From Chloroflexota bacterium (GTDB taxonomy: Bacteria > Chloroflexota > Dehalococcoidia > GIF9 > UBA5629), in contig JAPLHL010000328.1 of NCBI GenBank assembly GCA_026389655.1, forward strand, positions 1 through 8,862: a DNA stretch of 8,862 nucleotides, given 5' to 3'. Positions 1-6,363 of the stretch are shown here, piece by piece. The position numbers and the translations under genes are program-made. The notes below the pieces were generated by a model. It saw only the letters and a list, made by a program, of their open reading frames with translations, had not been told where the DNA came from and made no database searches. Positions within the stretch are counted from its first letter, which is position 1, and each line of letters opens with the position of its first letter.

Positions 1-1115
1 ATCCTGAACAAGCCTTAAAAGAAAACCTTAAGTCGCTTCTGGGGGCGCCCATAATACAGAAAGAGGAGGTCATCGGGCAAATCAGGATTTACACGCGTGT
101 TGAAAAGCATTTCAAGCCGCATGAAAAAGATTTCATCTCAACGGTCGCAAATCTGCTGGCTACGACTCTTGAGAATGTTGAACTTAAACAATACTTGCAG
201 ACACGCCATGATAGCAATGTGACTCAACAAAAGAAATTGAGTAGTTTTTCTTATCTTCCATTCACACCGGTAAGGACCACAAGCTTCAGCCATCCCAGTG
301 AAGAAGAGTTCGCCCGATTGCTGGATTTTTACCAGGTAGAATGGTTGTATGAACCTCGCTCGTTCCCGTTGTCCTCCCAGAACAATAAGATAACAGAGAT
401 GTTAACACCGGATTTCTATCTGCCTGAGATTAATCTTTATGTCGAGTTAACTACATCTAAACAGAGTCTCATTACTGAAAAAAACCGCAAAGTACGTCTG
501 CTCAAAGAATTATATCCCGATGTCAGTATTAAATTACTCAATAGGGCAGATTACCTGAAGCTATTTGCCAAGTTCGGTTTTATACCGCTTGGAGAAAACA
601 AAATGACAGGCATACAGAGATACCTTTTCAGCAAAACTCAAATACAGAGAAGAGTCAGGTCTCTATCCAAGCAAATATCCAAAGATTACCAAGATAAGGA
701 CCTTGTGCTTATAGGCATCTTAAAAGGTGTAGTATGCTTTATGTCGGATCTCATGCAGAATATTTCCATACCCGTCGCCATCGATTTTATGGCCATATCC
801 ACCCCAACAAATAGTACCGGGGCATCAATAAAAATAACCAAGGACCTTGATATTGATATTAAAGGTAAAGATATATTAATGGTCGAAGATATCGTGGATA
901 CAGGGATGACGCTCAACTACATCTTAAATTACCTTAATGCACATGAACCCGCAAGCCTAAAAGTGTGCACTTTTCTGGATAAAAGAGTACGCAGGTTAAT
1001 AGATGTCCCTCTTGATTATGTTGGATACGAGATTCCTGATAATTTTGTGGTTGGCTATGGATTAGATTTTCAAGGGAAATACCGGAATTTGCCTTTTATA
1101 GCGATTTTGGAATAA
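1..1115 (+). CDS. hpt: GAF / PD-(D/E)XK-like / hypoxanthine phosphoribosyltransferase fusion, 5' partial
   Basis: The reading frame (first full codon at 3) has no stop from the left edge to TAA at 1113-1115, giving 370 codons; the true start lies outside the window. A TTG at 195 is possible but would cut a domain. Three parts are visible, numbered from TTG 195. The 64 residues before it look like the end of a GAF domain (LLGAPII, EVIGQIRIYTR, FISTVANLLATTLEN). Residues 31-130 resemble a PD-(D/E)XK nuclease core: E53, TPDFYLP with D73, YVELT with E84, and a basic KNRK helix; the usual ExK lysine is T86. Residues 137-306 are a full HPRT, which makes IMP or GMP from hypoxanthine or guanine plus PRPP: LKG 176-178, PRPP loop MVEDIVDTGMTL 229-240, VGYEIPDNFVVGYGLD 276-291, KYRNLP. 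The HPRT call is firm, the GAF call good, and the nuclease call is by motif only. Confidence 0.85.
   Translation, partial: PEQALKENLKSLLGAPIIQKEEVIGQIRIYTRVEKHFKPHEKDFISTVANLLATTLENVELKQYLQTRHDSNVTQQKKLSSFSYLPFTPVRTTSFSHPSEEEFARLLDFYQVEWLYEPRSFPLSSQNNKITEMLTPDFYLPEINLYVELTTSKQSLITEKNRKVRLLKELYPDVSIKLLNRADYLKLFAKFGFIPLGENKMTGIQRYLFSKTQIQRRVRSLSKQISKDYQDKDLVLIGILKGVVCFMSDLMQNISIPVAIDFMAISTPTNSTGASIKITKDLDIDIKGKDILMVEDIVDTGMTLNYILNYLNAHEPASLKVCTFLDKRVRRLIDVPLDYVGYEIPDNFVVGYGLDFQGKYRNLPFIAILE
591..605 (+). promoter_or_regulatory. Internal ribosome binding site and ATG at the HPRT domain boundary
   Basis: GGAG at 591-594 sits 8 nt before an in-frame ATG at 603-605. Starting there gives a 170-residue protein, the normal length of stand-alone bacterial HPRT, beginning with TGIQRYLFS. 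The same mRNA could therefore yield both the long fusion and free HPRT. The signal is seen directly; its use is inference. Confidence 0.5.
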
Positions 1116-1117
1116 CC

Positions 1118-1140
1118 AAAAAATAAAATGCCCCAAGTAA
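1118..1140 (-). terminator. U-tract 3' end of the small RNA
   Basis: On the minus strand, the 3' arm of the RNA's closing helix (TTACTTGGGGCA, 1129-1140) is followed directly by TTTTATTTTTT (1118-1128). A GC-rich helix arm followed by a T tract is what an intrinsic terminator looks like. The helix partner is distant, at the RNA's own 5' end, so this is not a classic local hairpin. There is no matching T run on the plus strand. Confidence 0.5.
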
Positions 1141-1247
1141 CCTCAGTTTCCCGGTTCACCAACTACCTCCCATACACTGTTCAGCCTTCGCCTACCTTGT
1201 GTTGGAATCCTCTGCCTCCCCGTTGTGACCTTGATTACTTGGGACAT
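1129..1247 (-). ncRNA. Probable small structured RNA, 4.5S/SRP-like in size and shape
   Basis: The predicted transcript begins AUGUCCCAAGUAA and ends UUACUUGGGGCA, and these ends form a 12-bp helix with one G-U pair. Folding by eye continues inward. GGUCACAAC pairs with GUUGGUGAACC (two bulges). A purine-rich loop follows (GGGGAGGCAGAGGA opposite GGUA). UUCCAACAC then pairs with GUGUAUGGGA (one bulge). Next comes a symmetric 4x4 loop AAGG/AACA, a 3-bp UAG/CUG stem and a 7-nt loop GCGAAGG. The 4x4 loop recalls the CAGG/AGCA loop of SRP RNA, but the expected GGAA tetraloop and its flanking C-G pairs are missing. A promoter places the start at the base of the helix and a U tract marks the end. 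The RNA call is fairly good; the family is unsettled. Confidence 0.6.
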
Positions 1248-1253
1248 ACTTAA

Positions 1254-1280
1254 ATTATCACATAGATGCATATATGTCAA
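1254..1280 (-). promoter_or_regulatory. Sigma-70-type promoter for the small RNA
   Basis: The minus strand carries a perfect -35 TTGACA (1275-1280) and a -10 GATAAT (1254-1259, 5 of 6 matches), 15 bp apart; a weaker -10 TAATTT gives a 17-bp spacer. Seven bases beyond the -10 is position 1247, an A at the base of the RNA's terminal helix. The spacer is almost filled by a near-palindrome, CATAGATGCATATATG (1261-1276 on the plus strand), a possible operator. Confidence 0.65.
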
Positions 1281-1357
1281 GACCCTTTGCAACCCTTAAA
1301 CATATCTGGGAAAAAATATATCGAAAAATATTTTGCTGTTTTTAAATTTTCACATAG

Positions 1358-2137
1358 TCACCAGAAGAGCATGCGGCAGGCATCGAAAATATCCTTTCCA
1401 TAGAAAAGCGTTATCAGCCCGGCGGAAGCCAGGAATGGGCCGAATTGAAGCGGCTCGTTAAGCTTCCTTACCTTGAATATGATCAGAAGGGCTGCCGATA
1501 ATCCTCCGGCCAGCACAGCGAAACACAGCGCTACCAGCACCTGCGGATAACCAACTGACGCGCCAATCAACCCAGCCATCCCCACATCACCGAAACCCAG
1601 TATGCTCTTTTTAAAAATGCGCGGTATCGCCCAGAGTAAGAAAAAAAAGCCGAAGCTCAGGCCCAACCCTGCGGCGGAGTCAATAAAATTCGGCACAATG
1701 CCTGTCAGGGGCTTGGACAGCGCAAGGGCCAGCGCCAGAGCGATGCCAGGGTATACGATAACATGTGGCAAGACGCCCTGCTCGAAGTCGGTGATGAGAA
1801 GTACGATAAATAGCGAACAGTAAATCAGCACCGCCGGAAACTGCCAGGTCACACCGAATACGGTGAAGGCCAGCACAAAGAGCAGTCCGGTTGCCAGTTC
1901 GACCAGCATCGACCGTACCGTTATGGCATGCCCGCAATAGCGGCACTTTCCCCTCAATAACAGGTAGCTTATTATAGGAAAAAGGTCGCGCGGCTCCAGC
2001 TCGTGCCCGCAATTAATGCAGTGAGAGGGCGGATGAATGATCGATTTACCCAACGGCACGCGGTCAGCCACCACGTTGAGGAAACTGCCCACGCTGATCC
2101 CGAAGAGGAATAGGATTAATATAACTGCAATATCCAA
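1358..2137 (-). CDS. pilD: Prepilin peptidase (type IV leader peptidase, A24 family)
   Basis: An integral membrane aspartic protease of 259 residues, the family's normal length. It cleaves the leader of type IV prepilins at G|F and in most members also N-methylates the new N-terminus. The N-terminal motif GSFLNVVADRVP (17-28) is present. So are the two zinc-type CxxC pairs of the cytoplasmic loop, C40/C43 and C65/C68. The catalytic aspartates are D117 in LLITDFEQGVLP and D184 in GFGDVGMAG (the GxGD motif). The position after LP, usually Asp, is His125. Several hydrophobic segments fill the rest. The start is TTG with a weak upstream GGGAAG; no better in-frame start was found. It lies 19 bp after the ligase-like gene, so probably in the same transcript. 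A pilin substrate with a matching cleavage site is encoded nearby. Confidence 0.93.
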   Translation of the reverse strand: MDIAVILILFLFGISVGSFLNVVADRVPLGKSIIHPPSHCINCGHELEPRDLFPIISYLLLRGKCRYCGHAITVRSMLVELATGLLFVLAFTVFGVTWQFPAVLIYCSLFIVLLITDFEQGVLPHVIVYPGIALALALALSKPLTGIVPNFIDSAAGLGLSFGFFFLLWAIPRIFKKSILGFGDVGMAGLIGASVGYPQVLVALCFAVLAGGLSAALLIIFKVRKLNEPLQFGPFLASAGLITLFYGKDIFDACRMLFW

Positions 2138-2156
2138 TTTATGAGTCTTCCCATAC

Positions 2157-4646
2157 TTAGCGCGCCGTTGCTGCTTTTTCCATCAGGCCCTTGATAATTT
2201 CCCCTGACTCATTGTGGAAATTCTGATACTGGCCCAACAAGGTTTCTATTATAGCCGCCAGTAACGCAGCGTCCTTATCAGGGACAACCATGGACGCCTT
2301 TTCAAAGTCAGCCAGCGCTTCAGCGGGATTGCCGCTGTAAATATCTGCAATGCCCAATAGAGCAAACCCTGTCCAGTCATCATTTTTGTTCTTAACATAC
2401 TCTCCCAGTGCATCCTTGACCAGGCCTATCTCCCCGTAATGAGCTACCTGTCCGCAGAAGTTTATGAAATAACCTATGTTATCAAGCTCGTTTTTAATTG
2501 GTGAAACAAACAAGTCGCCTGCTTCGTCAATATTGCCTTCATACATATTTAACAGACCTTTTAAATATGAAGTCTGTACCCATGATGGATCACTTTTTTC
2601 GGACTCCAACAATTTTTGACCCGCTTCCTTGTAGTCTCTCATCAGGATCAAAGCCAATGCCCATTTATTCAGAATTACAGCATTTCCCGGAAACAGCTGA
2701 TCGGCTTCCTGATATAAATACAAAATATTTGCATTTTTTTCTTCACTGCCAGTCATTATCCAGTACATTTCCCTATCTGCAAGCCGGTAACGGTAGATAG
2801 CCAATTGCGGCTCAAGCTGTATGGCAGCATTACTGGCATATTCACCAAGGGTCAGGAGTGTACTTTTCATATCAGGATCAGTTTTTGCTTCCCCGGCCAT
2901 GCTAAAAGCAATATTCCCCAAGATATCATGGTAGTTGGCCTGATCCGGCCCTATCCTGGTGGCCTCGCTAAATGACGTCAGCGCAAGGCTCTGATCCTTA
3001 TCCCACAGAATAAAGCCGCGTTGTACTTTCATATTGGCTATCAACAGAGGTAAGGTAAGACCGCAACCAACGGCCACAAAAATGATTATTATTAATACTG
3101 ACATCAACTTCCTCAGTTTGCCTGCCCCGGGTGTTGCGCCGGTTGCGCAACCAGTTGTTGATGCACCGGCACGGCAACCTAAATTGCCCGTACTATCAAC
3201 TTTTGCTAAAGCAACCGTCAGGCCTAAAACCAGCCAGAATACCAGCTCGGGAGCCATAACGGAAGGATTGAAGAATATGTGGGCACAGTATTGCGCAATA
3301 GATGCAACGAAGGCCGCTGTCAGTACAATAATCTCTTTATTATTACTCAGTGAAAGCAATCTGAATCCCCTATAAAAAAACACACTCAATAACCCCAGGA
3401 AAGCCAGTAGCCCCAGGATACCGAGAGTCACTCCAAGGTAAAGGTAGTGATTTTCAGGTTGAGAAATCAACTGTAACTTGAATGTATAACCACTTTTTAA
3501 AGAACCAGGAAATTTTAGTTGCGAAGTAGCAATAAATGTCTCCGGGCCATACCCGATAAACCGCCTCAAGAAATGCAGGCTATCTTTATTAAACGGTATC
3601 TCCGGTGAATCTATAATTACATCCGCCGCACATTTCCAGTTCTGCATCCGGATCGTGAGCGTAGGCAATCCCGCTTGCTCCGCTATCAGTTCATTGGTGC
3701 TTTGTTTTTCAACTGACAGGTCTGTTTTCTCTGTCAGCAGCATCTGTCCCAGGAGGACGAATGCAATTACTGCCACCAGTAGTATAGCTAAAATACTTAA
3801 TGCCAAAGTGGTCTTCCGCTGAAGGAATATGCCTATCAGTGCGAAAAATACGAATATGCCTATTATAAACAGCAGCAGTGTAATCGAATACTGGGCAAAT
3901 GCCAAGCAGCACAATTGCAGCCCGAATAATACAAGCAGCGCTGCAAATTTGAGCTTGCTGCGCGGTTGTGAACCCCATCCATACCAGTTCAGTATTATCA
4001 GCGCCAGTGTTACAGGCAGGGTCATTGCCAGGAACCCGCTTAAAGACAAAGGGCTGCCGTCCGTGGAAAATACCCGGCCGTAGTATTGGAACCCCGGCAA
4101 GATGTCAGGCCTAATAAATTGCAGGATACCTACTAAAGATACAACTCCTGACGAGATCAGCAACGTGTATAACGCACGGAATACCTGTGAGCGGTCCTTT
4201 ACTCTCTGTGATACTATCAGGAAAAATATAATCCAGGCTAAGTTCGGAATAAAACCAGTACTTGCGGCAAGATTGCCCCACAGGCTTTTGCCTGGCATTA
4301 CCGAAAATATAGTTGAGACCACCCATATTATCCCCAGTACCACAGACGCAAACTGCAATGGTGATTTTTGTATTTTAGCGGGCAATTCCCCCACTTTGAC
4401 AGTATGGGGTGCCAGGAACCACTGCGCCAAGACCAGGCCTAGCAATAAAGAAACAAGGAATACCAGCGCCAATGCCTTAACAAAATAGAAAGCGTTATAG
4501 CACAAAGGATTGAAATAAACGGGCAGTAGAAATATAAGCAGCAGCCAGGCGCCTTCGGTTAAAACATCCAGCTTTTTATGCAAATCCCTGGCTGCGAAAG
4601 ATTTGCACCGTTCTCTTAAATCATTTAGCATTATTACATGGGTCAC
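2157..4646 (-). CDS. O-antigen ligase-like membrane protein with C-terminal TPR region (candidate pilin glycosyltransferase)
   Basis: 829 residues. Residues 33-480 hold about ten hydrophobic segments. Marks of the O-antigen ligase/Wzy_C family are GRVFSTDGSPLSLSGFL (190-206), FIGYGPETF (363-371), and N399-H400 followed by YLYLGVTLGILGLL in a predicted outer loop. Family enzymes move lipid-linked glycans to an acceptor; some (PglL, TfpW) glycosylate type IV pilins. After a Gly/Ala/Thr/Cys-rich linker (484-509) and another membrane segment (511-536), residues 545-820 look like TPR-type helical repeats, for example A663-D686 and the NPAEALADFEKAS unit. Its place between pilD and the pilin gene suggests pilin or surface glycan work, which is inference. 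The start is GTG at 4646; ATG at 4631 (M6) is possible, and neither has a strong ribosome binding site. Confidence 0.75.
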   Translation of the reverse strand: MTHVIMLNDLRERCKSFAARDLHKKLDVLTEGAWLLLIFLLPVYFNPLCYNAFYFVKALALVFLVSLLLGLVLAQWFLAPHTVKVGELPAKIQKSPLQFASVVLGIIWVVSTIFSVMPGKSLWGNLAASTGFIPNLAWIIFFLIVSQRVKDRSQVFRALYTLLISSGVVSLVGILQFIRPDILPGFQYYGRVFSTDGSPLSLSGFLAMTLPVTLALIILNWYGWGSQPRSKLKFAALLVLFGLQLCCLAFAQYSITLLLFIIGIFVFFALIGIFLQRKTTLALSILAILLVAVIAFVLLGQMLLTEKTDLSVEKQSTNELIAEQAGLPTLTIRMQNWKCAADVIIDSPEIPFNKDSLHFLRRFIGYGPETFIATSQLKFPGSLKSGYTFKLQLISQPENHYLYLGVTLGILGLLAFLGLLSVFFYRGFRLLSLSNNKEIIVLTAAFVASIAQYCAHIFFNPSVMAPELVFWLVLGLTVALAKVDSTGNLGCRAGASTTGCATGATPGAGKLRKLMSVLIIIIFVAVGCGLTLPLLIANMKVQRGFILWDKDQSLALTSFSEATRIGPDQANYHDILGNIAFSMAGEAKTDPDMKSTLLTLGEYASNAAIQLEPQLAIYRYRLADREMYWIMTGSEEKNANILYLYQEADQLFPGNAVILNKWALALILMRDYKEAGQKLLESEKSDPSWVQTSYLKGLLNMYEGNIDEAGDLFVSPIKNELDNIGYFINFCGQVAHYGEIGLVKDALGEYVKNKNDDWTGFALLGIADIYSGNPAEALADFEKASMVVPDKDAALLAAIIETLLGQYQNFHNESGEIIKGLMEKAATAR

Positions 4647-4765
4647 TTTTCAACATCGTCAACCGGGTGATAATCATTTTACTCTATTTTTTTTCGAAGC
4701 GCTGTCCTGCCGGGTTGCAACAAAATCAGGACGTTAGTACTAGTATATCTGCCACTAATAGCCCA

Positions 4766-4794
4766 TATACAACAGCGTGACCATAATATATAAT
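4766..4794 (+). promoter_or_regulatory. Candidate promoter of the pilin gene
   Basis: A perfect TATAAT -10 (4789-4794) lies 17 bp downstream of TATACA (4766-4771, 4 of 6 matches to TTGACA). The predicted start is near 4801, giving a leader of about 60 nt. An 8-bp palindrome TACTAGTA (4738-4745) lies about 20 bp upstream of the -35. Confidence 0.5.
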
Positions 4795-4806
4795 CGAAAT
4801 ATGAGT

Positions 4807-4856
4807 CATAGAGGCTGAAGGTCGATGCAGCTCGGCTTAAAAGTAACTATGGAGGT
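4807..4856 (+). promoter_or_regulatory. Foldable pilin mRNA leader ending at the ribosome binding site
   Basis: CAUAG (4807-4811) can pair with CUAUG (4847-4851), and AGGCUGA (4812-4818) with UCGGCUU (4832-4838, two G-U pairs), forming a two-part stem with a 13-nt loop and an 8-nt bulge on the 3' side. The outer helix uses the first G of the ribosome binding site GGAGGT (4851-4856). The pairing is seen in the sequence; any control of translation is inference. It does not match the c-di-GMP (GEMM) riboswitch pattern. Confidence 0.35.
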
Positions 4857-4861
4857 TTAAA

Positions 4862-5185
4862 ATGCAATTTTTTAAGTATGGACAAAAAGGTTTCACCCTT
4901 ATCGAGTTATTGGTAGTTATCGCCATCCTTGGCACCCTGGCCGGGGTCGTGGTTCTCAACGTTATCCAGTTCATTGGGAAGGGAGCTTGCGAGGCGGCTT
5001 CAACAGAAAAGCATAACATCCAGACAGCGGCCGTCGCTTACACATATAATGACTCTGCTCACCAAATCCCCCCAAATGTAGCTGCACTTGCTCCTTATCT
5101 CCTGACCACCCCAAAAGGCACCTGGACGCTAACATCAGGGGTAGTATCAGCCGGTACTTATCCTGGATGCGCAAGCATACCATAA
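4862..5185 (+). CDS. Type IV pilin / pseudopilin precursor
   Basis: 107 residues with a class III signal: leader MQFFKYGQKG, then FTLIELLVVIAILGTLAGVV. PilD-type cleavage after G10 gives a 97-residue mature subunit with F1 and the conserved E5 that aids filament assembly. The hydrophobic helix spans about residues 11-38. The rest is a short globular part with two cysteines, C43 and C103, that could form a disulfide closing the C-terminal end. Translation is set by a consensus GGAGGT 5 nt before ATG, the strongest ribosome binding site in the window, which fits a highly made subunit. It is transcribed divergently from the ligase-like gene and pilD and convergently to pilT. It could be the major pilin or a GspG-like pseudopilin; size and context do not settle this. 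Confidence 0.9.
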   Translation: MQFFKYGQKGFTLIELLVVIAILGTLAGVVVLNVIQFIGKGACEAASTEKHNIQTAAVAYTYNDSAHQIPPNVAALAPYLLTTPKGTWTLTSGVVSAGTYPGCASIP

Positions 5186-5204
5186 GAAAGACAACGTAAC
5201 TCAA

Positions 5205-5235
5205 ACAGGGCAGCGAGCTATGTTCGCTGCCCTGT
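5205..5235. terminator. Hairpin between convergent pilin and pilT genes
   Basis: A perfect 12-bp stem, A5205-A5216 with T5224-T5235 (core CAGGGCAGCGA / TCGCTGCCCTG), has a 7-nt loop GCTATGT. It sits between two genes that end facing each other, so it probably acts in both directions. The T tracts are poor: TGATATTGTG on the plus side and TTTGAG on the minus side. Confidence 0.65.
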
Positions 5236-5253
5236 GATATTGTGTTCACTATC

Positions 5254-6321
5254 CTACCGGGTCTCGGCAGAGTGCAGAGTCTTGTTCACATCCTCGGCAT
5301 CCTGGCAGAAGGCAAAGACGTACTCTCTGGTGATGATGCCCCTCCTGTATAAATCCACCAACGCGTCATCCAGCGTCTTCATGCCAGCATTTGAACTGGT
5401 GCGTATAGTGTTGGGTATGAGGAAGGGCTTGCCCTCGCGTATCAGGTTCTTCACAGCGGAATTGGCCAGCATAATCTCCACCGCCGCCACCCTACCACCT
5501 TTGATGCGCGGCACCAGCACCTGGCTGAATACCGCTATCAGCGTGGATGCCAGCCGCGATTGCGCCATCACCCTTTCGTGCGGGGGAAACAGGTCCACTA
5601 TCCTCTCGATAGATTGGGCTGCGCTGGGGGCATGGCCGGTGGATAACACCAGGTGGCCGGTTTCGGCCACTGAAAGCACAGCAGATGCAGTTTCAAGGTC
5701 TCTCATCTCACCCACCAGTATTACATCCGGGTCCTGCCGCAGCACGTATTTCAAAGCATTTACAAATGAATGAGTATCAGTATCAAGCTCCCTTTGAGAA
5801 AATGCGCACGTTTTATTTTTATGAACATACTCTACCGGGTCCTCTATGGTCACTACATATCTTTTCATAGTAGTATTCAGGTGGTTGAGCATTGCTGCTA
5901 TAGAAGTACTTTTACCCGAACCCGTTGGGCCGGTAACTAATATCAGTCCCCTTGGCCGTTTTATCAGTTCCTTGACAACCTCCGGCAAGCCCAATTCCTC
6001 TGCTGTTGGTATACTCCTGGCAAGCAAGCGAATAGCCAGGCTTACCGAGCCCTGCTGCCAGCAGGCATTGCACCTGCCGCGCCCGCCACTTTTCAGCGAG
6101 TAGGCAAAATCGACTTCCCATTCACGTTTAAAGACCTCTCTCTGATTGGGGTTGGCAATCTCGTTGAAAAAGGATTCGATGTCCTCACGCTGTAAGACGG
6201 GTAGTTTCTCGGCAGGCCTGAGCTCACCGTCTATGCGGAACATGGGCGGCACGCCCACTATCAGGTGCAAGTCCGAAGCCCTGCATTCACTCGCCAGCTT
6301 TAGGAGTTCATCTATCTGCAC
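5254..6321 (-). CDS. pilT: Type IV pilus retraction ATPase PilT
   Basis: A 355-residue cytoplasmic hexameric motor of the secretion-ATPase superfamily, which powers filament disassembly. Length is normal for PilT. It lacks the extra N-terminal domain and tetracysteine zinc site of PilB. Motifs: Walker A GPTGSGKST (131-139), Asp box VTIEDPVEY (157-165), Walker B DVILVGEMRD (199-208, E205), His box ETGHLVLSTGHAPSA (220-234), and AVKNLIRE (289-296) in place of AIRNLIRE, the C-terminal motif linked to retraction. The His box has GHA where LHT is usual, with both histidines kept. The start is GTG, with AGGG 6 nt upstream. It is the last gene of the pilO operon, 42 bp after pilM-pilN, and is followed by the shared hairpin. 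Confidence 0.93.
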   Translation of the reverse strand: MQIDELLKLASECRASDLHLIVGVPPMFRIDGELRPAEKLPVLQREDIESFFNEIANPNQREVFKREWEVDFAYSLKSGGRGRCNACWQQGSVSLAIRLLARSIPTAEELGLPEVVKELIKRPRGLILVTGPTGSGKSTSIAAMLNHLNTTMKRYVVTIEDPVEYVHKNKTCAFSQRELDTDTHSFVNALKYVLRQDPDVILVGEMRDLETASAVLSVAETGHLVLSTGHAPSAAQSIERIVDLFPPHERVMAQSRLASTLIAVFSQVLVPRIKGGRVAAVEIMLANSAVKNLIREGKPFLIPNTIRTSSNAGMKTLDDALVDLYRRGIITREYVFAFCQDAEDVNKTLHSAETR

Positions 6322-6363
6322 TATCTACCCTATTAAATCGATTGATGCGGCCGCCTGTGCTGC

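Noticed and set aside
195..1115. Treating TTG at 195 as the true start of the HPRT-containing gene
   Set aside because: The frame is open through to the left edge and the upstream codons read as a GAF domain end; no good ribosome binding site precedes the TTG.
1129..1247. Plus-strand reading of the paired-end element as a terminator for the HPRT gene
   Set aside because: On the plus strand no T tract follows; the promoter and T tract both belong to the minus strand.
1129..1247. 6S RNA, tmRNA or RNase P RNA
   Set aside because: It is too short for all three, has no tRNA-like ends, and shows no typical 6S central bubble.
1311..1334. AT-only inverted repeat (AAAATAT / ATATTTT) after pilD as a terminator
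   Set aside because: The stem has no GC pairs and would be very weak; the T run after it is only two bases beyond the stem.
1680..2012. 110-residue open frame on the minus strand inside pilD
   Set aside because: It is a shadow of pilD in another frame, with an arginine- and alanine-rich composition and no ribosome binding site support.
4647..4708. Promoter for the ligase-like gene on the minus strand (AGGACA, 16 bp, TAGAGT)
   Set aside because: Both boxes are only 4 of 6 matches in AT-rich DNA; not strong enough to list as a feature.
4795..4861. c-di-GMP (GEMM) riboswitch before the pilin gene
   Set aside because: Such switches often precede pilus genes, but the characteristic GEMM core sequences are absent and the leader is too short.
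4862..5185. Electrically conductive e-pilin
   Set aside because: It is short, but only 7 of 97 mature residues are Phe, Tyr or Trp, and none cluster.
5234..5773. 179-residue open frame on the plus strand opposite pilT
   Set aside because: It lies antisense to the well-conserved pilT and shows no domain pattern of its own.
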